Positions 22,701 through 33,620 of a DNA stretch of 64,000 nucleotides are shown here, one piece after another. The notes under the pieces are model-generated. The model searched no databases, had not been told where the DNA came from, and was given only the letters and a program-made list of their open reading frames with translations. A program made the translations under genes and the position numbers. How positions within the stretch are numbered: position 1 is the stretch's first letter; each line of letters begins with the position of its first letter. Where the stretch lies: the NCBI GenBank assembly GCA_030998225.1, contig JAPYXD010000753.1, positions 1,488,001 to 1,552,000 on the forward strand, read 5' to 3'. The DNA is from Diplolepis rosae. Its lineage: Eukaryota > Arthropoda > Insecta > Hymenoptera > Diplolepididae.

Positions 22701-25700
22701 CCCAATGATGCCGCCGTACCAAAATCCGCACTAAACAGTCACTCGTGTGTGCATCCGCTTCTCAATGATGACGTTTGGATTTTCTGAGACCCAAATGCGA
22801 CAATTTTGCTTATTGACTTTATTGACCTTTTGCCCAAACAATCGAAAATGTACTGGAAAATTGGGTTGATCGAATGGGGTACTGTTAGACCAGCCGTGGC
22901 AGTCATTTGAATGATGTTGTGTTTCATTCTTAAATGGAAAGGTTCAATCTTTCTAATAAAACCATACTTTTGAAAAAAAATACTTAAGTTTTTTTTTATA
23001 GCCGATTAAATTTCCAAATGATAGATGGCCCACCCTGTATACGTGGAGGGATTTGCATAATAAGTTTGAATGAGACACAACCATAGAAATTTTCCGATCA
23101 CCTTGGTTTAAGTAAGATTCACTTACTTTTATACACTTCCACTACATGAAAGATTTATAGACATAGGATCCGTGTTTTAATTCACGTGAGGCCACCATCG
23201 GAAGCAATGCGAAAGTTTGTATTAACGCTTTACGTATATATTTTCGTACATTTGGTTAACGTTAATGAAAGTTAATTTTATTCAAATATGGCAAACAATT
23301 TGTTTATGTGAAGTCCAATTTCATTCAAAACTATGGTAAGTAAAAAATAAAAATAATTTGACGAGTTCGTCCATAAATGGCTTGCTTTGGTCAAACTTCA
23401 AAAAAATTTTTTTTGCAATAAAAAATGTTATTTTTGGCGAAAATTATTACTTTTCATATTTTGCATCGTTATGAAGATCATACGACGAAAAAAAAATTCG
23501 TCACACGAGACGTCACAAACTTTAACCCAATGAGGAAAAAGGAAAACAGTTTCTTTAATATACCGTCAAAGATAAAATTTCATTGAATTAAAGAAAGTTT
23601 TGTTAATTCAAAAAAATGTACTTTCATGAAAAGAAATATATTTGTTTATATTAAAGAACATTTTTTTGAATCAACAAAACATTCTTCATTTTAAAAAAAA
23701 GTATTTAACGGTATATCAAGAAAATGTTTCTTTGATTCAAATAATTTTTCTACCCTTATAAACCACCCCAGATGTGGCATAAGTTTTTTCGCAATTTCCA
23801 CATATTTTTGACAAGGTATATGAGTCAAGGGGTGCGACTCTGATGATTGAAAAATTTCACGTATTTAGATATATCCTTCCGTTTCAAACTGAGACCAAAA
23901 CAATGCCAATATGTTAATTTTTATGGAAGTTATCATTTATGAAAGTAGGTGGAACGTATGTATCCCATTGTCCGTTAAAGGGTTAAGTGAATGCTTAATA
24001 TTTTTAAAAATAATTTTCATATTATGGAGACAAATAAATGTTTCTTTGACTGTCATTTTCAAATGGCAATAGCTTCAGCAATAAAATTTTCTACATCCTA
24101 AACATTTTTAGAGTCTCATCATATGAGAAGTTATTGTTTTTTTTTCTTATTGTAATGTACCGCTATACAATCACGATGCATGGGGTAATCTCCCACTCCT
24201 AATGCATGCACCTCCTTAATTCCACTCCTCCTATCGCAGCAAAGTGATACATATTTAACAGTTGATAGATAAAAGTTTGGGTTATCCTCTATCTGTAAGA
24301 AAATGAATTTTAAAATTTATTTTTACATGTAGAATAACTTTAAATTGTAATGATAAGAAATCAGATCGAATTGAATGAAAGTATATAATTTTTCTAAAAC
24401 GAATATCAAAAAAAAAATTTCAACATTTTAAAAACCTATTTAAATATTTACAACTTAACAAAAAAGTGTTTCGTAAAGTGAACTTTTCCTAAAATATAAA
24501 ACTTAAATATATATATACCTTATACATGGTGTCCCATTTTAATCGATAGATCTAGATATCCCCTAAAATACGCCATTTGGAAAAAAAATGGCTTTGACCA
24601 AAATTGTCACAATAATCAAGCACCCCAAAGATAACAAAACTTACTACGTCCACGTCATTGTTTTCGGGTAATGCTAAAAGTAAGTACAAGGTGTTTAAAT
24701 TGTTTGACCTTGATTGTATCTTCTCAAGGTTACAATACAAATTTTAAAATATCATTTCTAACGTAAAATTTCCTGCTCTTTTCGAATCCGGTGTCAAAAA
24801 TAGGGGTTTCCATTTAAAAAAATCTGCCCGCTTCGCGGGCACATTCTCATCGCGCGAAGCTCGCTTCGCTCGCAAGTTTGAGCGCACCTAGGGCGCGCGA
24901 TTTGATCGTCGTGCTTCGCGCTCGTTCTTGTGCTCTTCACATACATTCAAGTTTATTTATTATAATTTGATACTAAAGCTCAAACCAATTTTATAATAAT
25001 ATTACAGATGATGTGAATTACACATTTTCTCAAAGTCACTCAATTTCTTTTTGAATTTAAGTGAAACAGGAAATTCAATTTACTTAAGGCTCTATCAGCC
25101 TTAAGGAACACATTCTCATCATGGCGATCGCGCTTCGCGCTCGATTTTCTGTATAAATTTCAGTAACTTTTTAATAAATTACATGATTAAAAAAATTTAT
25201 TTTCTTCTAAATCTCTCAAAAAGAAAAAACAGTCGTAGACTTTATTTAAGGAAACGATTTTGCAGAACAACGCTTATTTCGTATCTCACATATTTTGGTG
25301 AAAAAAATCGAATTTTTTTAATATTAAAAATCAAAACATAAAATATACCTCCTGTCCCGAAATGTCTTAATGAGAATTTGTAGACCTCATTTAGGCAAAC
25401 AATTTTCCATCTAAACGTTTTTTTTGTATCTCACATATTTTGTCTAAAAAATGGAATTTTTGAATTTTAATCGTATTTTTTGGAATTGAAACGAAAAATA
25501 TATGTTTTATCAGAAACTGTGTGAGACAAAATTTGTAGATCTTTTTGAAACGACAAACTTTGTATTCTTACGTTTTTTTCGTATTTCGCATATTATTGTT
25601 AAAAAATTGAATTTTGGATTTTCAATATTTTTTTTTTGAATTAAAAAGAAAAATATGTATCTTATGAAAAAATGTTACAATTCAAATTTGTAGGACTTTA

Positions 25701-28700
25701 TTCAGAAAATAATATTGTATCATAACGTTTTTTCGTATCTCGTATAATTTAACTGGAAAATGGAATTTTGATATTGACGTTTTTCGAATTTGAATATGCT
25801 GTAACATTTCTAATTTTGATTTAATAAAAAAATGTTATCAGGATAAGTTTTAGAGATTTATGAGCACTATCTAAAACCAGTATTGAAATTTTTTATTTTT
25901 TCAAAAACACAAAAGTAGTGTTCAAACCCTCAATTTTGATTGGATGTGGCTGGTTAACGAAATGGTCCTTACTTTTTCGGCTCCGATAAAGTGTACCAAA
26001 GCTCAATTCAATCTGATAATTCTATCGAGAATTATGCTGCACACGACCTACTACAGACAGACAGACAGACACTTTCGTAAAAACCATTTTTTCTGACTCA
26101 GGGGGTCTCAAAACGTAAAGATTTGATGAAAATTTCGAAAGTCATTTTTCACATAAAACCAATACCTTCTCATCCATGATGAGAATGTAAAAATGGTATT
26201 AACCTTCAAATGACCTCAAAAATTTATCTTATGATCAAGGTCATGATTAGAGATAAATGACCCCCACTGTCCTTGACAATTTTGGTAAAAACCATTTTTT
26301 TGCAAATGGTGTATTTCAGGGGATATCTGGATCATTCGATTAAAATGGGACACCCTGTATATATGTAATGCATAATAGTATAATGTTAATAACTACACTG
26401 TTCGAATTTTCTAAAAATTCAATTACTTTTAATTAACAGTGATTGGAAATCCATTGATTTTGGTTACAAATCCATTTACATTGGTATTTTTTTTTGAGAT
26501 TGATTCAACCACGATAATTGAATAAAACTTTAATTGAACAAAAAAAAATGATTCACTCTAAACGACAAAATTTGTGTCTCATATTTTTCAATCAAGAAAT
26601 CATGGTTGGAATTTTCCTTAGATCCCTCACTTGGTTAGCCATATACTATTATTTACGGCCATGTGTAACTTATCCCATATCTACCTTACCGACACTTTTT
26701 TTCACCCTTCGCATTTCCACATTAATAGACTCCTTGCACATTTGTCTAAAATGAGCAAAATTGAATCCTTGGAGCAAAATAACATAAGTTACAATAACAT
26801 TTTTCAAAAATATACAATCATTTATAAAATATAACAATTTAATGCAATGGTGTATTTCAAACGCGCTGAAAAGCGCGCGCTTAGCCAGTGTCGTCACTAG
26901 GCAGATCTAAATGTCAATTTTTCCACTAAAACACTATTGAAAGTGTTTTTATCGGTTCCTGAGGGAGAAATTAGAAAAAAATGGATCACTGCAGCTCGTC
27001 CTAAAGATCAAGTATCCCTGGCGAAAGTATCGGATAGGAGTTCATTCCGAGCCAATCAGAACTAGTCTGATTCATTCCGATATCTGTATCCGAACCAATG
27101 CGAATCATTCCGAACCAATCCGAAACCAAGTTTTCAATTCGAATGAACCCGAGCTCGGATTGGTCCAAGCCGAATTTTTAATCAGAATTAATCCGAATCA
27201 TTCCGACCTCAGATTCATTCGGATTGATTCTGATTAAAAATTCGGTTTCGATCAATCCGAGCTCGGGTTGATTCGGATTCATTTGGATTGTTGCCTCAGA
27301 TTAAATCGGATTAGGTCGGATCGATTTTTTACGCTTTTTCATCAAACGAGATACAAAACGTTTTCCGGATTGGTTCGAATGATTCGCATTCGCTCGGATA
27401 CAGATATCGGAATTAATCGGAGTAGTTCTGATTGGCTCGGTATGAATTCCTATCCGACACTTTCCTCAGGGATCTTCACAATCGGGCTTGTTTTGCTGTG
27501 AGGATCATTTTAAGGTAAGTTTAATTCTGAAAATGAAGAATCTTGTAGTTTACAACCACTGCAAAAAAATGTTTACCGAATAATACAATAGATGATCACT
27601 ATGAGGTTATAACATTTCAAATGCGACATTAATTAAGTTTATTTTTTATTGTTCAGTTGAAGGATGATCTTAAAAACTTCATGAGATTCAAATTGGATCC
27701 TTCTGTAAACTGACAATTGAAGGAAGGAGCAGTACCTCGATTTTTCGCTAGCCAAAAAGATCAAAAACGCGTTTTTACTGTCACTGGTAATGGAAAACTG
27801 CACGTAAATACATACAGCTGATTCAAATATACTGCCTAGTGACGTCACTCGTAGCGAAAACCAATCACCGCATGTTTTTCGCGCTTTATAAAAAATCATT
27901 CTTTGAACTATGATTTTAATTAATTGTATTATAGAAATCAACGAATTTCAACGTAAATAGTGTCAGAATAAATTAGACTAATTTTTGGCTTAAAAAAAAT
28001 GGACTCTTAATTTTTTATGCAAGGAGTCTATTGAGGTAACGAGTTAAAACTTCAAGTTATTTAATAAATAGCCATAAGGATCGTTTATCTGCTCCTAAAT
28101 TTTTACAATTACGAAAAAAAAATTCCAACAACATATTTTTTTTATAATTATAAAATGTTTGGATCAGATAAACGTTCTTTACTGCTTTTTACTTAATTAC
28201 ACACAGTTTTAACATGATATCTTAATTAATGTGAACAGTGCCGGATTAAGAAATCATGTGTCGTCTTCTAACGCGTGAAAAACAAAGGAAGGAAAGAGGG
28301 GCGACCGCCCTCCCTCTTTCCTTTTTTTCGCATGTCTTAGAAAAAGACAGACGATTTCTTAATCCGGCACTGAATGTGAAAATTGAAAGGACGAGAAAAT
28401 AGTGTAGGTAAGATAGGAATTGAATATGTCATACATGGCCTTAAAAGCATTTGTTTTTATAATTGTTGAAAATACCATTAATTTTTATTCTTATTAACAA
28501 AATATTTCGAAGGTAGTACATGTCAGTATACTGTTGAAAATATTCTTAGAATTGATACTCTTTTAAAAAAAAAAGTATTTCAATTTTAAGTTTGTTGTAA
28601 GTAAACTACAGGCAATGGTTATTGCAGGTTAAAAATTTGAATAGAAAATATGAATCTTTACCTTTAGTAAAACAATAGCGTCTTCTCTTTCAATTAATGT

Positions 28701-31700
28701 AGCAGTTGCGTACCGATTCTTATTAGGAATATATATCTGGTACGGCTCCTCACTTTCCGTTATCACAGCATCATGAGTAATGATAGTTCCACCTCTCAAA
28801 CAGACTCCGAGACCATAGATTACGTCATTTCCCAGAAAGTAAACTATTGCGTCTTGATAGTGTCGAGCAGGACTATCCTCTGGATGCCTAACTCGATAAG
28901 CCTTTCCGGTTAGTTGATTCAGTAAAGTGGAATTCACCTCTGTTGGATACATATTCAAATCTATTGAGTTTTATATTTTTTTTGTGCCTCCGGCGCATTA
29001 ACGCGTTTTTATGCTACAGTTGAGAGTAGCGTAACGTTTTGTATTACGATACAGAGGAACATAATGTAAAAATTGAACTGCGCATGCGCCTATTACGACA
29101 CAGCGGAGCATAATCTTCTTCTTCTTCTTTGTACAGCGTTGGCATCGTACTGACAAAGCCTTGTACATTTGAACTGCGCATGCGTCTATTACAATACGCT
29201 ACTACTACACAAGATCGAGAAAATCAAAATGGCCGGAAGTATTCGCGAAATGTCAAGTGAGATGGACGATAATCACGGCAATTTCGACCTATTCAGATTG
29301 GATTCGAGTGTACGCAGAAAAACTCGTAAATGCGCCGAAGTCACATAAAATAAAATATGCGCCAATGCACACAATTCAATGCCCGGATCGAATAAGGGGA
29401 CGCAACGCTTGAACTAGACAATACTTTCCCGATAATCAATAAAAAGTCGAAATGCATAAAAATTCGAAATAAAAAATATGTGATTGCTCTTCGCGACGAG
29501 GTGCATCTTTTTCTCATTTGAAATTTTTTTATTCGACAAATAGTTTTCGAGATAAAAATTAAAAAACGTCGTTTTTGCATAGATCAAAAGTCAATGTTTT
29601 TTAAAATATAACTCGCGATTACTCGCTCAATTCACAATGAAATGATTCAAAACATTCACCATTTTATTCCGCTGACTCTAGCGGAAACGTCGAGTCTCAA
29701 AAAACAATAAAAATCAATATTGTTTATACAATATTTAATAACAAAGCCAGAGCCTCCGAAACTTGTGCGCTGCGACGTTCTCGTGAAGAAAGAGTCGAGG
29801 AAATTTCAGAAATCAGAAAACTTCCAGCGAGGCGATTGTTCCTTAGGGTTCAAGGAAGTTTTTTTGTGAAATTTCACGAAATTATATTTATAAACGAAGA
29901 AACAGTGCCGAGTTAAAAAAAACTGTCGCGCAACGTCTCGCGATCACGCACGGAGAAAAATAGATAATAAACCGCAATATCTTGATATTAGCAGATAATA
30001 TATTTGCGATTTAACTATGGGACAACCATCTAGATATTGAAACAGAGCATCTGCAGATATTTAAAAAAAGATGTTTACTCGCAATATCTAAGATATTAAA
30101 CTAAACAACCCAATATGTTAATTTGAAATATCTCAGATGTTAAACTGAAATACACTAGATTTTGGGACATAGTATTTGAGATAATAAACTGTAATATCTC
30201 AAATAGGTTTTAATGACAATCACTAGTGCTCTTTCTCTGTTTGCACATATGTCGAAAGTCAAAGGCAAGGCAACCTGTTGATAAATGGAGATTATAAAAA
30301 CGTTTAACATAATTGTAAACATTTGGAACCTATTAGGAATTCCAGTAGGCAAATTCCGATTCGAAGTTGAATTTGAAAACGGCTATATAGAGAACGTGTT
30401 ATTGAGAGGTTAGAAAATTCATTTCAAAGATTGAAGGTATAAGAATGACATATTTATATAGGTAGATACTTACTGATTTCAGTACTGGCAATTTGAAATT
30501 TCTTTAAAGATGACACTTTAAAACTTCATATAGACACAACATTATTAATTCAGTGTCGAAACCATAAACCACCCGACCAGAAAAGCTATGGGCGAGCGCG
30601 AAATTAAACTTTAATATATGATATTGTAAATTTCGAATATAATCTGTTATTGGTCATTAATATCTCGTATATTTAAGAGAATATACTAGATATTATGTAG
30701 TATAATCTAGATTATATGAGGTAATATCTAAGTTTCTAGTATCTCATTTTTAGTATCTATTTTTCTCAGTGCGAGGACCGCTTTCAGAACGAGAGCTAGC
30801 AAGTTTTAACCTGTCGAGTATTCTCGAAGGTTTTTTTCTGTTTCCACCTACTTTTTCAGAGATTGTTTTAATTTTTATTTTTTAAATATAAAAATGAATT
30901 TATTCACACAAATCTGACTTGTATTTCGTATAATAATCTATACATAATTTACATGAATGCAGCATAGTATTAGCCATGTTTTGTATTTTAATACTTAGTA
31001 ATGACACTTTTGTTTTATTATTTCCAGTAATAACGACGACTCATAATTAAATTAAATAATTGTTTAATTTAATTAAGTGTTATCGTTATGTGAAAAATTT
31101 GTGAGTTTAGGATTAGGAAAGATATCGACGCTACGAAATTCGTGTTCAATATAATGTGAAGAGAATAAAACTCTTATATAAATAATATAAATGTCATTAC
31201 CAGAAATAATAAAACAAAAGTGTCATTACTGAGTATTAAAATACAAAAACTGGCTAATGCTATGCTGCATTCATGTAAATTATGTATAGATCATTATAGG
31301 AAATACAAGTCAGATTTGTGTGAATAAATTCATTTTTATATTTAAATAATAAAATTTAATCAATCTCCGAAAAAGTAGGTGAAAACAGAAAGAAACTTTC
31401 GAGAATACTTAAGGACGTTCTCTTGAAAATCACTTTTCTTTAGATTTCTTTCAAACTTCGTAAATAAGTACTTTTTACCATGATCTACAAAGCGGTAAAA
31501 AGATTAGCATCAAGACCGGTACTTAAAATCGAGAAATTAAACTCTAAAGTTGAATCTCTTAACACGTGTTAGATAGGCGTAGTTCAGTTTTGCGATACCT
31601 TTCTTTACATTAAAAGCACAATTTTCTTTAGATTTTTTTGGAAAACTAGTATATTATACTAGAGATTATAAGGAATCGTATGCCATCATAAAAAATACGT

Positions 31701-33143
31701 GTACCGGCACTACTTTTAAAGATATACGTTGTTGAAACTCGCAGTTGCACAAATTCTTAGCCGGCTTGCTGAAGCAAATATGGTGACTTGGCAACACAGT
31801 ATCAACAGCGCGCGCGTACGCTTACATTTGACATTGCTTCCAGAGCTTTGTTTTTACGAGCAGCTGATTTTTGTGAAATAAAAAATCCATTTTTGTTGCG
31901 AAATTTATTATAAATCTTATTAGTATTTACAAACTGTCAATAAACTCATAATATAACCTCTCTCACACCATATGCTTTCGACTCGATGTGAGAAAGACAG
32001 GAAAGCGGTGTTGCTAAATCCACAAATCAACGCAGAAGACACATTTTGTTACTTTTGCGCATAAACGGTGCTCAACTCATTCGGTTAGAAAGCTTAACAG
32101 TAATCCCACTACCTATAATAGAGTAGGATGAGCACATCTACGGGCAAGAGAACGTCCTTAACAGGTTGAAACTTGCTAGCGCTCGTGCTCAAAGCGCTCC
32201 TCGTGATCACGCGACAGTTTTTTTAACTCGGCACTGTTTCTTTGTTTATAAATATAATTGCGTGAAATTTCATAAAAAAACTTCCTTGAACCCTAAGGAA
32301 CAATCGCCTCGCTGGAAGTTTTCTGATTTCTGAAATTTCCTCGACTCTTTCTTCACGAGAACGTCGCAGCGCACAAGTTTCGGAGGCTCTGGCTTTGTTA
32401 TTAAATATTGTATAAACAATATTGGTTTTTATTGTTTTTTGAGAATCGACGGCTCTGCTAGAGTCAGCGAAATAAAATGGTGAATGTCTTGAATCATTTC
32501 ATTGTGAATTGAGCGAGTAATCGCGACTTATATTTTAGAAAACATTGATTTTTGTTCTATGCAAAACCGACGTTTTTTAATTTTTATCTCGAAAACTATT
32601 TGCCGAATAAAAAAATTTTAAATAAAAAAAAGATGCACCTCGTCGCGAAGAGCAATCACATATTTTTTATTTCGAATTTTTATGCATTTCGACTTTTTAT
32701 TGATTATCGGGGAAGTATTGTCTAGTTCAAACGTCGCGTCCTCTTATTCGATCCGGGCATTGAATTCGGGTAATTACGAGACTCGCTTAAAATGCTCGCA
32801 GGACTGATCGCGCCTCGGCTTCGATCTCCTGCGAGCATTGTCGCTCGTCGCATAATAATCCTCATTATGCGCCTAGGAACATAATATACTAATAAAATAT
32901 GTTACTTTTTCACTTCAGTGACAATTTCACTGACAATTAGTAATATTCCACTGAAAACAGTGAAATCGTAATAGAAATTGATGAGTAAAATTCAATCGTT
33001 AAATCTCATTGATTCAAATTTAGAGAATAACCACCTTGTATTATGATTAAGTCAACGTACTCAAAATTGAAATAAAAATATATCATACCTTTAGAGTAGG
33101 CAACGGCTAAAAATGCTGAAAACACTATAACCACACTTTTCAT
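16749..33143 (-). CDS. secreted trypsin-like serine protease homologue B (non-catalytic), 5 exons
   Basis: Exons (minus strand): 33089-33143, 28662-28939, 24161-24292, 19712-19795, 16749-16943; joined length 247 aa. Exon 1 is a signal peptide (MKSVVIVFSAFLAVAYSK). Exons 2 (278 nt), 3 (132 nt) and 5 (195 nt) have exactly the lengths of gene A. The body keeps GLGVCLRGGTIITHDAV but has no TAAHC histidine motif. The DIALL position reads DAIVLL, and the serine region is EGDPIFSGNELVG with Ser-Gly-Gly missing. The NST sequon after the signal peptide is shared with A. The exon 3 donor (GCG|GTACAT) is weak. The gene spans 16 kb because its introns hold many transposons, including a 3.9 kb nested structure in intron 1. 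It is the closest paralogue of A. Function is unknown. Confidence 0.78.
17823..18528. mobile_element. 706-bp TIR element, TTAA target duplication (intron 4 of B)
   Basis: The ends GGGGGTGTTCTCAT and their reverse complement are flanked by TTAA on both sides. Intron 4 of gene A has the empty site at about 2950 (CTATTGAATATTG against CTATTAA...TTAAATATTG), so the insertion postdates the A/B split. A TTAA target fits piggyBac-type integration. No transposase is encoded. Confidence 0.7.
18833..19430. mobile_element. second TTAA-start element, right end unresolved
   Basis: It begins TTAA|GGGGGGAGATACCTCTAG at a point where gene A (about 3238) has an uninterrupted TTTAACG. No matching right terminus was found before the dispersed repeat at 19465, so the right boundary is a guess. 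Confidence 0.4.
19465..19665. repeat. dispersed repeat related to 135-235
   Basis: Shares CAGAGCATGGTCCTGCAAAC and neighbouring sequence with the left edge of the window. It ends GGAAAACCCTGTATAA just before sequence homologous to intron 4 of gene A, suggesting a mariner-like terminus at a TA. Confidence 0.45.
20286..20430. mobile_element. 145-bp fold-back
   Basis: TGCACCAAGGGAGGAAAAGG at the left pairs with CCATTCCCTCCATTGGTGCA at the right, and CGAGCGCGATGTTT with AAACATCGTGCTCG. The sequence is largely palindromic and encodes nothing. Confidence 0.5.
20478..20599. mobile_element. 122-bp MITE before exon 4 of gene B
   Basis: The ends GGTGTTGTATT and ATATAACACC are inverted repeats. The related but truncated copy in gene A begins at 4210 in the same relative position. 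Confidence 0.55.
20800..22056 (-). pseudogene. R1-like non-LTR retrotransposon, gag (ORF1) fragment
   Basis: The minus strand carries gag-like frames in pieces: 21832-22056, 21316-21570 and 20903-21271, separated by stops or frameshifts. The last has two CCHC knuckles (CYRCLGFGHMEVDC, CWKCGEKGHIAGTC) and a third CYLC start, typical of ORF1 of R1-type elements. There is no reverse transcriptase after it, so the 5' part survives and the 3' part is lost, which is unusual for elements that normally lose 5' sequence. Gene A lacks this insertion: sequence around 5985-6065 matches 22085-22170 of gene B directly. The segment is distinctly GC-richer than its surroundings. Confidence 0.75.
22165..23039 (-). 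mobile_element. mariner-superfamily fold-back with transposase remnants
   Basis: The left arm (22165-22374) and right arm (22842-23039) are inverted copies of about 200 bp with ends ACAGRGTGGGCCATCTA. Between them, the minus strand holds transposase pieces: TVNGERYRAMFNEFLFPKIE, WFQQDGAT, then FAPLDYF with a changed frame and CYANHPETIEALKNEIELAI. WFQQDGAT and PLDYF mark the second and third catalytic regions of a Tc1/mariner-type DDE transposase. Both arms include the codons for the C-terminus (YWKIGLVEWGTVRPAV), so the right arm is an inverted duplicate of coding sequence. Several stops make it inactive. Confidence 0.65.
23550..23760. repeat. AT-rich fold-back
   Basis: GTTTTGTTAATTCAAAAAAA and GAATCAACAAAAC pair around 23610-23690, and TATACCGTCAAAG at 23560 pairs with the AACGGTATATC at 23708. 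Likely a MITE with ill-defined ends. Nothing is encoded. Confidence 0.4.
24521..26362. mobile_element. 1.84-kb TIR element (GGTGTCCCATTTTAATCG)
   Basis: TATACATGGTGTCCCATTTT at the left matches the reverse complement of the right end, with pairing continuing through AGATATCCCCT and ATACRCCATTTG (about 60 bp). No transposase frame is present. Inside, 24830-26180 is a different repeat: GC-rich CGCTTCGCGCTCG patches, then degenerate tandem units with CGTATYTCRCATATT at 25280, 25425, 25580 and 25734 (spacing about 150 bp), then a (GACA)n run near 26055. The inner repeat appears to have been inserted into the TIR element. Confidence 0.55.
27013..27473. mobile_element. 461-bp fold-back with GGATTGATTCGGATT blocks
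   Basis: ATCCCTGGCGAAAGTATCGG at the left pairs with the right end CTTTCCTCAGGGAT, continuing for about 110 bp (GCCAATCAGAACTA with AGTTCTGATTGGC). The centre is built from short repeats of CGGATTNATTCGGATT type in both orientations. There is no coding potential. Confidence 0.6.
28236..28372. mobile_element. 137-bp hAT-type MITE with 8-bp target duplication
   Basis: The ends CAGTGCCGGATTAAGAAATC are inverted, and the whole element is nearly palindromic. AATGTGAA flanks it on both sides (28228-28235 and 28373-28380), the 8-bp duplication expected of hAT elements. The inner segment TCTAACGCGTGAAAAACAAA resembles the starts of the repeats at 4876 and 41268. Confidence 0.85.
29949..30771. mobile_element. 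823-bp CACGGAGAAAA-family element in the left arm
   Basis: Ends CACGGAGAAAAATAGATA and the right end TATCTATTTTTCTCAGTG. CG flanks both sides; the opposite arm of the fold-back has the uninterrupted site (GATCACGAGG on the reverse complement). It is rich in AATATCTNAGATATT motifs, like the relative at 60864-61769. Confidence 0.6.
31413..32157. mobile_element. 745-bp TTAA-target TIR element in the right arm
   Basis: The ends GGACGTTCTCTTG and their reverse complement are flanked by TTAA on both sides (31409-31412 and 32158-32161). The left arm has GAATACTCGACAGG at the corresponding point when read on the reverse complement, so the insertion came after the arms existed. No transposase frame is seen. 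Confidence 0.65.
32905..33005. repeat. CACTGA dyad repeat in intron 1 of gene B
   Basis: Counterpart of 10140-10290 in gene A, with TTTCACTGACAATTAGT and CAGTGAAAT blocks. Its conserved place shows it was present before the A/B duplication. Confidence 0.5.
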
Positions 33144-33190
33144 TTTTGCAACTAACAGAAAAACTCTCTGTAATGAATTTGGGGAAGAGC

Positions 33191-33201
33191 TATATTCATA
33201 A
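33191..33201 (-). promoter_or_regulatory. degenerate TATA box of gene B
   Basis: The minus strand reads CTTATGAATATAGC, against CTTATAAATATAGC in gene A. It lies about 50 bp upstream of the ATG at 33143. The A-to-G change may weaken it. Confidence 0.5.
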
Positions 33202-33409
33202 GTCATAAATCGTTTAGATTATTTGTTTAACATACACGGAGAAAAAGGTGATAATGCAATCGAGATTCATTACTATACTTGATGTAAACAGATTTTATGT
33301 TTGGTTTTTCGTAACTAAGTCTACAATGGGGAGAATGGAATGTTTTGTACAATTCACGTTTAAATGAATTTATGGTTGAAATCTTGCTGAAAACATTAAC
33401 CTTTTAGCT

Positions 33410-33620
33410 GCGGGGGCGGTCGATATATCAACTAGACGTGTACATTCTATCGGATCGAATGTCGTAAATTCGATTCGATTCGCCTTATTTGTTGGGTCAA
33501 ATTTTTTCGATTCGACGAACGGCTGATCGAATGTCGAATATTCGACATCCGAAGCGCGCTTCTTCGGATGTCGGATTTTCGACACTCGACGGAGGCCAAT
33601 ATTGGATCAGAAATCGAATC
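33410..33620. repeat. TTCGA-rich palindromic segment
   Basis: Around 33533-33583, TATTCGACATCCGAAG pairs with CTTCGGATGTCGGATTTTCG, and TCGAATGTCGAA-type motifs recur across 33450-33600. It lies between the promoter of gene B and the 3' end of gene C. The interval 33620-34990 shows only four or so CTTTGACCTTGAAAAT blocks (33740-34030), a loose tandem pattern with a period of about 120 bp. Confidence 0.4.

Larger units (their letters stand above)
26657..28440. mobile_element. GGCCATGT-ended element split by later insertions
   Basis: The left end (GGCCATG, CTACCTTACCGACACTTTTT) and right end (TAGGTAAGATAGG...CATGGCC|TTAA) match the ends of a compact 237-bp copy at 60371-60607. The middle is enlarged by the fold-back at 27013-27473 and a hAT MITE at 28236-28372. 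It lies in intron 2 of gene B. Confidence 0.45.
29377..32762. mobile_element. 3.4-kb giant fold-back element with AATT target duplication
   Basis: The ends CAATGCCCGGATCGAATAAG are inverted and flanked by AATT (29373-29376 and 32763-32766). Copy 1 of the host element has the single site ACAATTCGGG (about 5818), which confirms insertion. Once insertions are removed, the arms pair over most of their length, from 29377 to about 31030 and from about 31190 to 32762, leaving a loop of about 160 bp. Each arm carries its own later insertion (29949-30771 left, 31413-32157 right). No long reading frame is present. Confidence 0.75.
28981..32884. mobile_element. TATGTGCC-type element, copy 2 (intron 1 of gene B)
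   Basis: Homologous to 4303-5969: it starts GTGCCTCCGGCGCATTA and ends ATTATGCGCCTAGGAACATA. Outer parts 28981-29376 and 32763-32884 are contiguous in copy 1 (after removing its own insertion). Everything between them is the fold-back element 29377-32762. It sits immediately upstream of exon 2 of gene B. Confidence 0.6.
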
